Counted from the stretch's first letter, positions 22,478 through 30,860 are shown. The stretch is DNA of 37,697 nucleotides from an uncultured Prevotellaceae bacterium (GCA_946410305.1 CAMJZV010000026.1:1-37697); one strand, 5' to 3'. Notes: generated from the letters alone by a model not told the origin. Program-made: numbers and translations.

Positions 22478-24332
22478 ATTGTTTCCCTTTTTTAAGGACG
22501 ATCTTCTGGCTATAAGCGTTGCTGACGGTACTGAAGAACTCGGCAAGCTGTGGAAACAGCGATTTGTCGAAGGTGCCAGAGCGTTTCAATAGGCGATTCT
22601 TGACGTGAATGGTGTTGCCCACAACCTGTAGCGTAGAGGAGAACGTGGCAAAGGGGTACTCCATGCTGACATCCTTGGGACGGGCCTCAATGACGTAGCC
22701 CTCGGGAATGGTCAGCGTGATATCGTCTTCATCCAGATAGCCATGATTCATCCAGATATCCTCCTGACGCCCATCGCTGCTTTGGGGAACGGTATATCCC
22801 TGATGAATAGGGCAGACGGGCACAAAGAGGCGCTGTCCGGTCTGGGTGGCATACTTGTTACTTCTGACCTTGGCGTCGAGAGTTATCTGGGCTGCTGAAG
22901 GTACCTGACTGACCTTCAGCATGTTGACCTCTGCCTGTGGTACATGAACCATACGCAAGAAGACTTTCTGACGATCCTTCTCGTCCATCTTCAGTAAGGG
23001 GATATGGTCTTCATACTGCTGGTTGAAGGTATGCTGACAGACAGTCATGTCTGCCGCTCCCTCGGCATTCATATCAATGGTGATGGAGGTGCGCATCAGA
23101 TTGGTGCTGTCTGCATAGACGGGCAGTCGCACCAGTCGGCCGCCTTGTTCGCTGACCTCTATGGCATCATGTCCGGCAATATCGTCATGCACATAGCCCA
23201 GAGGCAGTTGTGGATTGGTACACTCCAGCCATAGCGTGTCATTGGCGAGGGGAACCTGCAGAATGACGTGATTCATCTGTCCTACGCTGGCAAAGTCGGG
23301 CATGAAGCGCCGATTGTCTGTGCTGATGGTCGTATAGTTCGAAGCGATGCCCACCTCTTTCAGCATGGCTCGCATGTAGTTTGACAATCCTTTACAGTCG
23401 CCATAGCCACTCTTGCTGACGCTGGCTGCTGGAGCTGGCTTCTGTCCGCCAATGCCCAAGAGGATAGCCACATAGCGGGTGGTCTTCTCCAGGCGTTTAT
23501 AGAGTGCCTCCACCTTCTCGCGGTCAGTCTTCATGGTGTCTGTCAGTTGGTGCAGTTCTCTGCGGACAGCATCAGGCAGCACATCCTGCCCCTGGATGAG
23601 GCTATATTCCCAACGACCGTAGTCCGCCCATGAGCCAAGACTTCCCCGGGTACCATAATAGACAAAGTCGGTAGGTGCAAACCATGCCATCGGCATCCTT
23701 TCACGGAACGGACGACTATACGTTTCTTGCTTTATGATGGGCATGTCGCTCACTTCGAGGGTCAATAGCTGTGTGGTGGACGAGAGGTCGCTGACCGTGA
23801 CCTCCTTGTCGATATGTTGCAAGGCATAGCGGACATTCATGCTCTTGGGTGCCTTCAGCCGATAGGAGGCCTTCTTGACGCTGATGTCGTAGTCGGTCTG
23901 CGGACAGAAGCGAGGAAACTCTATCAGATTGTCACGACTTTCGATGGTCCACTCGTAGCTGATGGTAATAGGGTAGACGGGTGGTGTATAGTCCAGAAAC
24001 ATCCTATAGTCATCAATGGCCAGATAGGGCGAGTATTCTGTCTTTTGCAACTCGCTCTCTTTCAGCTTCCTGATGACACGTCCCGTAGCGTCGCTAACCA
24101 CACCCTTGAAGCCGGTCAACTTGTCGTTCTTGCTACAGGAACATACAAAGGTTGCCAAGCTGGCTCCTTGTTCGCTGAGGATGGTTGTCACTTCCCTGAA
24201 GTGTTGGACAACATGGGTGGGACTCATACATTCCACGTCTACCACACTCTCTTCAATGACAGCCTTCTGGGCGTCGGCGACAGAGAGCGTCAGCAGCGTG
24301 TAGACCAATAACGGCAGCCGTTTTCTCATCAT
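22476..24332 (-). CDS. DUF3857/transglutaminase-like exported protein with an intact triad
   Basis: A signal peptide (to about residue 22) is followed by a DUF3857 beta-sandwich (about 30-215), a transglutaminase-like core (about 265-385) and a C-terminal beta domain. The core shows the catalytic Cys in YGDCKGLSNYM (Cys313) and a His in MNHVILQV (His355), with an acidic residue in LWLECTNP, so it may be catalytically active. The family is common in Bacteroidetes; the substrate is unknown, possibly envelope peptides. It starts 6 bases after the stop of the paralog upstream. Two ATGs (MMRK) are possible starts. Confidence 0.85.
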   Translation of the reverse strand: MMRKRLPLLVYTLLTLSVADAQKAVIEESVVDVECMSPTHVVQHFREVTTILSEQGASLATFVCSCSKNDKLTGFKGVVSDATGRVIRKLKESELQKTEYSPYLAIDDYRMFLDYTPPVYPITISYEWTIESRDNLIEFPRFCPQTDYDISVKKASYRLKAPKSMNVRYALQHIDKEVTVSDLSSTTQLLTLEVSDMPIIKQETYSRPFRERMPMAWFAPTDFVYYGTRGSLGSWADYGRWEYSLIQGQDVLPDAVRRELHQLTDTMKTDREKVEALYKRLEKTTRYVAILLGIGGQKPAPAASVSKSGYGDCKGLSNYMRAMLKEVGIASNYTTISTDNRRFMPDFASVGQMNHVILQVPLANDTLWLECTNPQLPLGYVHDDIAGHDAIEVSEQGGRLVRLPVYADSTNLMRTSITIDMNAEGAADMTVCQHTFNQQYEDHIPLLKMDEKDRQKVFLRMVHVPQAEVNMLKVSQVPSAAQITLDAKVRSNKYATQTGQRLFVPVCPIHQGYTVPQSSDGRQEDIWMNHGYLDEDDITLTIPEGYVIEARPKDVSMEYPFATFSSTLQVVGNTIHVKNRLLKRSGTFDKSLFPQLAEFFSTVSNAYSQKIVLKKGKQ

Positions 24333-24338
24333 GGTATG

Positions 24339-26315
24339 CTATTGTTGAGCTGTTTTTGTCAGTGTGATGATGTTCTTGCAGTTTTCTACCAACTTCTCCA
24401 TGAAAGCCTTCAGGTCTTGATACTGCTGTTGGGTGAAGAACGTGCGATTGATGTTCAGCTTGTAGAGTACTGACAGTTGGTTGCCGTTCTGAGCACATCT
24501 GATGGTGGCGTTGATTCCGTCGAACTTCAACACGATAGGCTTGGCAGCCTCCTCCAGTTTCCAACCTTCGGGTAGGTTCATTACTACGTTGATGGTCTCC
24601 AACTGCTTATAGGGCAGTTCCACGGGCAGGTTACGTGTCTCTGCCGTAAATGGATTCTTGCTGATAGGAGCTACCACCAATGGGTTTAGATATATGATGC
24701 CGTCGGCTGTCGAACACTGCTTCGTGAAGGTAATGGTTTCGTGCAGGTTGGGCGAGAAGTCGTGGCGTCCCTGCAACTGGTAGTCGCTGATGGTGAAGTC
24801 GTTATCTTCCTGCATCTGGTGAATCAGTTCTGTGCTGTCCTTGGCTGTGCGCCAACGCTTACGCAGAGTGGCGGCAGCCTCGCCAGATAGGGCATTCGCC
24901 ATGGTACCGCTGAGTTGACCGTCTTCAGTAAGTGTGGCTTGAATGATGCTACGTGTTGTTCCTTGTGCTATCGCCTGCAGATTGACCCAACCGCCCAGTT
25001 GGCTCTTTCCTTTTCTGATGAGACGGGCACGTTCTACCGACAGACAGGCGGGAAGCACGTTCAGATAACCGTCTTCTGCAGAACTGTCGAAGAAGGCTGT
25101 TGTAGAGTCGTTCAGCTCTACAGCAACGACGAAGGTCGACAGGTACTTCAGACTGGCGTGTGATAGAGGCAGACGGCCATGGTTGCGAAGACGCAGCACG
25201 ACAGGCTCTGCCTCGATGCCTGCATCGTGCAGCATGTTAATCAGCAGAAAGTTCATGTCGGCATTCGTACCCGTACCTTCCTTCAGTACCTTACTGCCTG
25301 ACTTAGCCCAGAAGGCATAGTCGCCATTCCATCTGACACGCTGGCGCAGCAATTTCCAGGTGGCATCGAAACGCTTCTGCTTATCGGCTATCTGTGGGAT
25401 TCCTGCTGCTGTCATCTCGTCCTTCAGTGGACTGCTCTTCTTGATGCGTCCACCAAACTCCTCATCATCAAACAGGGTCTCGTCAATGGTCTCCCATTTT
25501 ACGGAATAGTCTTTGTAGACGTAGCCGGGAATCGTAACGCTCTGCAACTCGTGCGTTACCTTGCATCCATAGTCTGCTGCACACCAGATATAGTCGTCGG
25601 CTTTCAGGGCCGGCAGGTTGTGACCTATAAAGATGTTCGTCTCTGTATTGATGATGTCATCGCCTATGGTCATCGAGGCAAACTCCTGTTTCTTCTCCAA
25701 ATGGCTCATCCCCGTCTCATCCAGATGGAAATTCAGCCACTCGGGTATCATCACAGAATATTTCGTATAGACTACGGGAATGCTAGTCTGGGCGTACCAG
25801 TCGCGCAATTGGAAATAGAAGTCGCTTTCCAGTCGGTATTCATATTCAATGACCGTACCCACACGTACCTGTGGAACGCTGAACTTAATCAACTTCTCCG
25901 TCTTGTCAATCTGTTCTTCATGGATCATAGAACTCTCCATCTTGGTCTTCACCACCTTGCCATTCTCCATATTGTAGGCAACGGCCTTTAGACCTCTCAC
26001 CGTTTCTGGTACAGAACTGCTACTACTGAGTCTGACGCCAATCTCGTGGTCAGCCACATGCTTACCCTCGGGTTTCAACACCTTCAAACGGCATTTTACT
26101 TTGTTAATAACGCGGAAATCACCATTGATGAAGTCGTAATACACATCTACATCACGAAACAGTTCCACGGCATCAGCATCTTTGTCTGCTGCATATTCCG
26201 TCATCGTAAGCTCTTGTTGTGTGGGCTTGCCCCATTTCAGATTAGGTTCAATTGTCGTCTGTGCAGAAACGGTCATTGCCAGCCAACAGCACAGCACAAG
26301 AAGATAGTTTTTCAT
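24339..26315 (-). CDS. DUF3857/transglutaminase-like exported protein lacking the catalytic Cys
   Basis: A signal peptide (MKNYLLVLCCWLAMTVSA) is followed by a DUF3857 domain (about 50-270), a transglutaminase-like core (about 310-420) and a C-terminal beta domain. In the core the position of the nucleophile reads GTGTNADMNFLLINMLHDAG, with Asn351 in place of Cys, so this copy is probably a non-enzymatic partner or binding protein. It is first in a two-gene operon with the intact paralog and has a full consensus promoter. The tandem pair of one intact and one inactive copy suggests they work together; that is inference. Confidence 0.82.
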   Translation of the reverse strand: MKNYLLVLCCWLAMTVSAQTTIEPNLKWGKPTQQELTMTEYAADKDADAVELFRDVDVYYDFINGDFRVINKVKCRLKVLKPEGKHVADHEIGVRLSSSSSVPETVRGLKAVAYNMENGKVVKTKMESSMIHEEQIDKTEKLIKFSVPQVRVGTVIEYEYRLESDFYFQLRDWYAQTSIPVVYTKYSVMIPEWLNFHLDETGMSHLEKKQEFASMTIGDDIINTETNIFIGHNLPALKADDYIWCAADYGCKVTHELQSVTIPGYVYKDYSVKWETIDETLFDDEEFGGRIKKSSPLKDEMTAAGIPQIADKQKRFDATWKLLRQRVRWNGDYAFWAKSGSKVLKEGTGTNADMNFLLINMLHDAGIEAEPVVLRLRNHGRLPLSHASLKYLSTFVVAVELNDSTTAFFDSSAEDGYLNVLPACLSVERARLIRKGKSQLGGWVNLQAIAQGTTRSIIQATLTEDGQLSGTMANALSGEAAATLRKRWRTAKDSTELIHQMQEDNDFTISDYQLQGRHDFSPNLHETITFTKQCSTADGIIYLNPLVVAPISKNPFTAETRNLPVELPYKQLETINVVMNLPEGWKLEEAAKPIVLKFDGINATIRCAQNGNQLSVLYKLNINRTFFTQQQYQDLKAFMEKLVENCKNIITLTKTAQQ

Positions 26316-26350
26316 TATTCTATAGGATTGTGTGTTTTTGTTTCAGCGTG

Positions 26351-26382
26351 CAAAGGTACAATATTATAATCATATAGACAAA
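26351..26382 (-). promoter_or_regulatory. promoter of the DUF3857 pair
   Basis: TTTG (26379-26382), 20 nt, then TACCTTTG (26351-26358) on the minus strand, 35 bases before the ATG. It is a full consensus match. Confidence 0.75.
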
Positions 26383-26445
26383 GAATTGTACAAAGATTTT
26401 ATAATATATTCAAGTTTCGCATGTTTCACATGCTCCACTTTTCTT

Positions 26446-26565
26446 GGGGCAAGGGGCATGGAGCAGGGGGCAAGAGGTTAGTCATTCCCCTTCTATGCCG
26501 CTTCATCCCTCCGTTTTCTACGTTTATCATCTATTCTCTTGCCCCTTGCTCCTTGCCCCTTACGA
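26446..26565. repeat. pair of inverted heptamer arrays (GGGGCAA / TTGCCCC)
   Basis: 26446-26480 is GGGGCAA, GGGGCAT, GGAGCAG, GGGGCAA and GAGGTTA. 26538-26565 is CTTGCCC, CTTGCTC, CTTGCCC and CTTACGA. The two are near-exact inverted copies (about 27 bp with two mismatches) around a 57-nt spacer. No gene lies in 26390-26690; apart from this and the neighbouring repeat and terminator I see nothing there. Confidence 0.75.
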
Positions 26566-26586
26566 GACTGAGCAAGCAGGGCTTGC
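26545..26586 (-). repeat. 42-bp dispersed repeat, copy 1
   Basis: Exact reverse complement of 37656-37697 at the right edge. It contains part of the CTTGCCC array, then GAGACTGAGCAAGCAGG and the small palindrome GCAAGCAGGGCTTGC. The second copy runs into the window end, so the real repeat is probably longer. Confidence 0.8.
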
Positions 26587-26637
26587 AACTCAACCGATTG
26601 GCTGAGTATATTGCATCACTCTGAAACGCATATTTTA

Positions 26638-26671
26638 ATAAAAAATGGCCGCACCTTTCGGCGCAGCCATT
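26638..26671 (-). terminator. intrinsic terminator of pckA
   Basis: AATGGC (26644-26649) pairs with GCCATT (26666-26671), with an inner GC-rich stem and a GAAA loop. Reading leftward it is followed by T6. A matching 3' arm, AAAAATGGCCGCACC, without its partner occurs at 22336-22350. Confidence 0.75.
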
Positions 26672-26690
26672 ATTATCGGTAGTTCACAAT

Positions 26691-26725
26691 AACTATGAAC
26701 TATGAACTCTTAACTATGAACTGGT
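26691..26725. repeat. heptamer array (AACTATG)-type, 5 units
   Basis: AACTATG, AACTATG, AACTCTT, AACTATG and AACTGGT, ending exactly at the pckA stop codon (26726-26728). It lies between the gene and its terminator. Confidence 0.8.
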
Positions 26726-28339
26726 TTAGAGCTTTGGACCTGCAGCGACCAAAGCCTTACCAGCCTCATTACCCTCGTACTTCTTGAAGTTCTTGATGAA
26801 GCGGGCAGCCAGATCCTTAGCCTTCTCCTCCCACTGAGCAGCGTCAGCGTAAGTGTCGCGAGGATCGAGGATGTTGGTGTCTACGCCCTCAAGCTGTGTG
26901 GGAACCTCGAAGTCGAAGTAAGGAATCTTCTTGGTAGGAGCCTTCAGGATGGCACCGCCCAGGATAGCGTCAATGATACCACGAGTGTCGCGGATAGAGA
27001 TACGCTTGCCAGTACCGTTCCAACCAGTGTTTACGAGGTATGCCTTAGCACCGCTCTTCTCCATCTTCTTAACGAGCTCCTCAGCATACTTGGTGGGGTG
27101 CAGCTCGAGGAATGCCTGACCGAAGCAAGCAGAGAAGGTAGGAGTAGGCTCAGTGATGCCACGCTCTGTACCAGCCAGCTTAGCGGTGAAACCAGACAGG
27201 AAGTAGTACTTGGTCTGCTCAGGAGTCAGGATAGATACTGGGGGCAGTACACCGAATGCGTCAGCGCTCAGGAAGATTACGTTCTTAGCGTCAGGACCAG
27301 CACTCTTGCCGTTTACCTTCTTGGCAATCTTCTCGATGTGGTCGATAGGATATGATACACGAGTGTTCTCAGTTACGCTCTTGTCAGCGAAGTCGATCTT
27401 GCCTTCTGCGTCAACAGTTACGTTCTCGAGCAGAGCGTTGCGACGGATAGCGTTGTAGATGTCGGGCTCAGACTCCTTGTCGAGGTTGATAACCTTAGCG
27501 TAGCAACCACCCTCGAGGTTGAATACGCCCTCGTCGTCCCATCCGTGCTCGTCGTCACCAATCAGCAGACGCTTAGGATCGGTAGACAGCGTGGTCTTAC
27601 CTGTACCAGACAGACCGAAGAAGATAGCGGTGTTCTTACCCTCCATGTCAGTGTTAGCAGAGCAGTGCATAGAAGCGATACCCTGCAGAGGCAGATAGTA
27701 GTTCTGCATAGAGAACATACCCTTCTTCATCTCACCACCGTACCAGGTGTTGATGATGCACTGCTCACGAGAAGTAGTGTTGAAGGCTACACAAGTCTCT
27801 GAGTTCAGACCCAGCTCCTTGTAGTTCTCAACCTTAGCCTTAGAAGCGTTATAGATCACGAAGTTAGGCTTGAAGTTCTCCAGCTCCTCAGCGGTGGGCT
27901 GAATGAACATGTTCTTAACGAAGTGAGCCTGCCAAGCAACCTCAACGATGAAGCGAACAGCCAGACGGGTAGCCTCGTTAGCACCACAGAAAGCATCAAC
28001 TACGTACAGCTCCTTGTTGCAGAGCTCCTTGATAGCGATCTCCTTAACCTTTGCCCAAACCTCCTCGCTCATGGGGTGGTTGTCGTTCTTGTACTCCTCG
28101 GTAGTCCACCATACCTTGTCCTGGCTCTGTGCATCCTTCACGATGTACTTGTCCTTAGGAGAACGACCAGTGTAGATACCAGTCATTACGTTTACAGCGT
28201 TGAGCTCGGTGTTCTGACCCTTGTCGAAACCAGTCAGACCAGCCTTTGTCTCCTCCTCGAAGAGGAACTCATACGATGGGTTGTGTGCGATCACCTTTGA
28301 ACCGGTGATGCCATACTGAGTTAAATCTAACTTTGCCAT
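26726..28339 (-). CDS. pckA: ATP-dependent phosphoenolpyruvate carboxykinase
   Basis: Interconverts oxaloacetate plus ATP with phosphoenolpyruvate, CO2 and ADP. In saccharolytic Bacteroidales it mainly fixes CO2 towards succinate. Motifs present: [12 protein letters not shown] (arginine loop), [14 protein letters not shown] (metal and substrate), the kinase P-loop [12 protein letters not shown] (about 241-252), LIGDDEHGW (metal) and [14 protein letters not shown]. At 537 residues it is full length. Codon use is strongly uniform, as expected of a highly expressed gene. It is divergent from upp, with its own promoter and terminator. Confidence 0.96.
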   Translation of the reverse strand: MAKLDLTQYGITGSKVIAHNPSYEFLFEEETKAGLTGFDKGQNTELNAVNVMTGIYTGRSPKDKYIVKDAQSQDKVWWTTEEYKNDNHPMSEEVWAKVKEIAIKELCNKELYVVDAFCGANEATRLAVRFIVEVAWQAHFVKNMFIQPTAEELENFKPNFVIYNASKAKVENYKELGLNSETCVAFNTTSREQCIINTWYGGEMKKGMFSMQNYYLPLQGIASMHCSANTDMEGKNTAIFFGLSGTGKTTLSTDPKRLLIGDDEHGWDDEGVFNLEGGCYAKVINLDKESEPDIYNAIRRNALLENVTVDAEGKIDFADKSVTENTRVSYPIDHIEKIAKKVNGKSAGPDAKNVIFLSADAFGVLPPVSILTPEQTKYYFLSGFTAKLAGTERGITEPTPTFSACFGQAFLELHPTKYAEELVKKMEKSGAKAYLVNTGWNGTGKRISIRDTRGIIDAILGGAILKAPTKKIPYFDFEVPTQLEGVDTNILDPRDTYADAAQWEEKAKDLAARFIKNFKKYEGNEAGKALVAAGPKL

Positions 28340-28405
28340 AATTGTTTTAACTGTTTATTTAGTGAATTTTACTATTACCTATTTTGCGTTTTGCATTTGC
28401 GGATG

Positions 28406-28413
28406 CAAAGTTA
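28406..28413 (-). promoter_or_regulatory. -7 element of pckA
   Basis: TAACTTTG on the minus strand, 66 bases before the ATG. The -33 position falls inside the heptamer array at 28422-28449. Confidence 0.55.
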
Positions 28414-28421
28414 CACATTAT

Positions 28422-28449
28422 AATTGAGAATTGATAATTGAGAATTGAG
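28422..28449. repeat. heptamer array (AATTGAG)-type, 4 units
   Basis: AATTGAG, AATTGAT, AATTGAG and AATTGAG in 7-nt phase in the pckA-upp intergenic region, immediately upstream of the pckA -7 element. Confidence 0.7.
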
Positions 28450-28549
28450 ATTTTTGCTTTTTTCATGCTTTTTTGCGTTAAAGTATATAAAAAACTGTGT
28501 GCGTGCAACATTTTTGCCAACTCTGTGTTACATTTTCAATTATATGTCG

Positions 28550-28557
28550 TATCTTTG
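28550..28557 (+). promoter_or_regulatory. -7 element of upp
   Basis: TATCTTTG followed by CAG, 22 bases before the preferred ATG (28580). No clear -33 match. It rules out starts further upstream in the same frame. Confidence 0.6.
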
Positions 28558-28579
28558 CAGTCATAAAAACCAGATAATT

Positions 28580-29281
28580 ATGCAAGTAATCAATTTCTCA
28601 GAGCAGAACAGCGTGATGAACCATTATATGGCTGAGTTGCGCGACAAGAAGTATCAGCAGAATCGTCTGCTGTTCCGTAATAACATCAAGCGTATCGGTC
28701 AGCTGATGGCTTATGAACTGTCGAAGACGCTGACCTATAAGCCCAAGACCGTCACCACACCGTTGGGCACCCTCGATATTCCTCTGACCAAGCAGGAGGA
28801 TATCGTGCTGGCTACCGTGCTGCGTGCCGGACTGCCTTTCCACGAGGGTTTTCTGGAGATGTTCGACAACGTAGATAACGGCTTTGTCTCTGCCTTCCGC
28901 ATGTATATCAACCGCGAACATACGGAGGTAGGTATCCATACGGAGTATATTGCTGCGCAGAGTGCTAAGAACAAGACGCTCATCATCGTTGATCCTATGC
29001 TGGCAACGGGTGGCTCGCTGGCTGCCGCCATCGAGAGCTTGATGGAAGCAGGCAAGCCCAAGAAGATTCACGTCTGCTGCGTCATCGCTGCTCCTGAGGG
29101 TATCGAGGTCGTCAAGCAGGCTCTGCCTGAGGACAGCACCATCTGGTGTGCCGCTATCGACCAAGGCATGAACGAGCACAAATACATTGTTCCCGGCTTC
29201 GGCGACTGTGGCGACCTCTGCTATGGCGAGAAACTCAACAGCTTCCGTAAGCAGGCTGATAAGGAACGTTCCAAGAAGTAA
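28580..29281 (+). CDS. upp: uracil phosphoribosyltransferase
   Basis: Salvage enzyme that makes UMP from uracil and PRPP. The PRPP-binding loop is IIVDPMLATGGSL, and the uracil-binding C-terminus is IVPGFGDCGDLCYGEK. TVLRAGLPFHEGFLEMFDNV is the conserved dimer and flap region. The ATG at 28580 (MQVINFSEQ) is used: the frame runs upstream to 28445, but those codons are hydrophobic and A/T-rich, and the promoter lies between. This gives 233 residues, a little longer than E. coli Upp (208). It stands alone, 26 bases before the left 66-nt repeat of the next module. Confidence 0.93.
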   Translation: MQVINFSEQNSVMNHYMAELRDKKYQQNRLLFRNNIKRIGQLMAYELSKTLTYKPKTVTTPLGTLDIPLTKQEDIVLATVLRAGLPFHEGFLEMFDNVDNGFVSAFRMYINREHTEVGIHTEYIAAQSAKNKTLIIVDPMLATGGSLAAAIESLMEAGKPKKIHVCCVIAAPEGIEVVKQALPEDSTIWCAAIDQGMNEHKYIVPGFGDCGDLCYGEKLNSFRKQADKERSKK

Positions 29282-29307
29282 AAGACGGTATTGGCATTTA
29301 TATAGTG

Positions 29308-29373
29308 AAAAATGCCTTCACATTCACGCCTAACGTTCATTTATACAGAGCGTTAGGCGTGAACCCTATTTTT
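29308..29373. repeat. 66-nt terminal inverted repeat, left copy
   Basis: It contains a hairpin: TTCACGCCTAACGTTC (29323-29338) with GAGCGTTAGGCGTGAA (29348-29363). The whole 66 nt matches, inverted, the copy at 31595-31660, differing mainly in the 9-nt loop. It overlaps the stop codon of the VapE-like gene by 2 nt and could also terminate its transcript. Confidence 0.85.
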
Positions 29374-30571
29374 AGAGGGCAACTAGGCGGTAGGCATTTC
29401 CTCGTCGGGTGTGGCGAGGCGTAAGTCCCATGTTGACGAGTCGCTGACCGAGGGTGCTGGGCGAGAGGTGGCGCACCACATGGTGGTCTTGAGCGGACAA
29501 TTTGTTGAGCACCTCTTCGGCAGTAATCAGTTCGCCTTCCTTATTATTGCGGGGTACACGGAAGAAGGTGGAGAAGAGCGTTTCCACATCGTCCTTCACT
29601 GTGTAGCGCTGGTTACGACGTTGCATCTCGCGCTCCTGAGCCTTGGTAAAGTAAGTAGGCAGACCCGCCTCGACCTCATGGATCATCTGGGCATAGAGTT
29701 GTACATAATCGATACCACCCGTACGAATCATCTCTTTGGGTTCGAGAATCAGGAAACGGCGCGAACCTGTATGGTCATAGAGCAGCTGGCGCGAGTTGCT
29801 GGTGCCCACGAAGGAGGCGATGCGCGGCAGACGGTTGAAGTTCTTCTTGTACGACCCGATGAACGAGGGTTTCATGGTCTGCATCAGCGTCTTTAGCTCA
29901 GGCATCTTCTTAGGATTCTCCTTGTCGAACTCGTCGATGTTGACGATGGCGAATTCCACCAGCTTGCGTTGGGCATTGCCCTTTGCCGACAGTGAGAAGT
30001 CGTCGGTATAGTAGTCGCGCAACTCGGGAGGTAGCAATTCGCGCACAAAGGTACTCTTGTGCAACCCCTGTTGTGGACTGACCAGCAAGAGCATGACGGC
30101 ATTGGCATGCTCGGTGTCGTAGCCGAGCCACTGGCTGACAACGGCTCGCAGCCAGATGCGACCCATCTCGCGACAGTAGCGGTAGGGTGATATGCGACCG
30201 AACAAATCTTCTGTCCTATCCACACCGTCCCACTTTCCTCTAACCGTGTCAAGCCACTGACGCACAGGATGATAGTCCTGGGCGAAGTCGGAGCGCAACC
30301 AGTGCTTGATGCGGCTGTCCAGACAGAAGATGTTGGCCTCTTCAATGCCACAAGCGATGGTGTTAAAGCCTCGCTCGTCGAGTGGACGCCATTGATCGTC
30401 AGCCAATCGGTGCTCCTCATTTTTCTTGAGGCGGAACTCGTAGACATCGGTAATCACATTGTGACGCACCTCGAAGGTGTCGGCCACAAACTGTTTCATC
30501 TCGCGAACAGGCATCAGAAAGTACTGTTTGCGCTGTTCATAGTTCTTGGTAAGGGTATCTGTTGTTTCCAT
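29372..30571 (-). CDS. VapE/VirE-like AAA+ protein with DUF3874 C-terminus
   Basis: Belongs to the virulence-associated E (primase-helicase-like) family found in phage satellites and Bacteroidales integrated elements. After about 100 residues comes the AAA+ core: the P-loop position reads SPQQGLHKST (165-174), a degenerate Walker A that keeps the terminal Lys-Ser-Thr; an acidic motif IVNIDEFDKENP (209-220); a sensor-1-like ASFVGTSNSR; and GSRRFLILEP (arginine residues 271-272). The last 80 residues resemble DUF3874. At 399 residues it lacks the N-terminal primase part seen in longer members. It is divergent from the HU-wHTH gene; both probably belong to one module. Confidence 0.8.
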   Translation of the reverse strand: METTDTLTKNYEQRKQYFLMPVREMKQFVADTFEVRHNVITDVYEFRLKKNEEHRLADDQWRPLDERGFNTIACGIEEANIFCLDSRIKHWLRSDFAQDYHPVRQWLDTVRGKWDGVDRTEDLFGRISPYRYCREMGRIWLRAVVSQWLGYDTEHANAVMLLLVSPQQGLHKSTFVRELLPPELRDYYTDDFSLSAKGNAQRKLVEFAIVNIDEFDKENPKKMPELKTLMQTMKPSFIGSYKKNFNRLPRIASFVGTSNSRQLLYDHTGSRRFLILEPKEMIRTGGIDYVQLYAQMIHEVEAGLPTYFTKAQEREMQRRNQRYTVKDDVETLFSTFFRVPRNNKEGELITAEEVLNKLSAQDHHVVRHLSPSTLGQRLVNMGLTPRHTRRGNAYRLVAL

Positions 30572-30629
30572 GATCTGTGTTTCAAATATAAATCAAAATA
30601 AATGTTAATTACTCCTGTTTTGAGCACTG

Positions 30630-30660
30630 CAAAATTAGAAAATATTATTGACATAAGCAA
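30630..30660 (-). promoter_or_regulatory. promoter of the VapE-like gene
   Basis: TTG (30658-30660), 20 nt, then TAATTTTG (30630-30637) on the minus strand, about 59 bases before the ATG. Confidence 0.55.
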
Positions 30661-30738
30661 GAAAGTCCATCGACAAAATTGCTTGATTTTCAATACCTTC
30701 CGTATTAGTTGTTCTTACCTCCCAAGACAGCAAAAGTT

Positions 30739-30823
30739 ACCGTCCGTAATAGGCTGACACGTTTCGTCCGACAACCGTCGGACATTCATTCCATGACCGT
30801 CAGAAAAGTATCCCACGACCGTC
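30739..30823. repeat. iteron-like direct repeats ACCGTC with 22-bp spacing
   Basis: ACCGTC occurs at 30739, 30774, 30796 and 30818; the last three are exactly 22 bp apart, about two helical turns. A perfect hairpin GTCCGAC/GTCGGAC (30766-30772 and 30777-30783) overlaps the second copy. The cluster lies midway between the two divergent promoters. Either an operator or a replication-origin-type site would fit. Confidence 0.65.
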
Positions 30824-30860
30824 GCATTATTTCGCGTAGCAGAGAACGGTGGGGGTATGC

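Noticed and set aside
22324..22515. 63-codon rightward open frame rich in Trp and Ser (repeated GSWF)
   Set aside because: It is only the translation of the GGTTCAT heptamer array; there is no promoter or ribosome-binding sequence, and it runs against the DUF3857 gene.
28445..28579. 45-codon N-terminal extension of Upp
   Set aside because: It lies upstream of the promoter -7 element, is hydrophobic and A/T-rich, and is not part of the family.
29308..29373. Target-site duplication outside the 66-nt repeats
   Set aside because: Flanking bases on the left and right show no convincing matching direct repeat, so transposition cannot be claimed.
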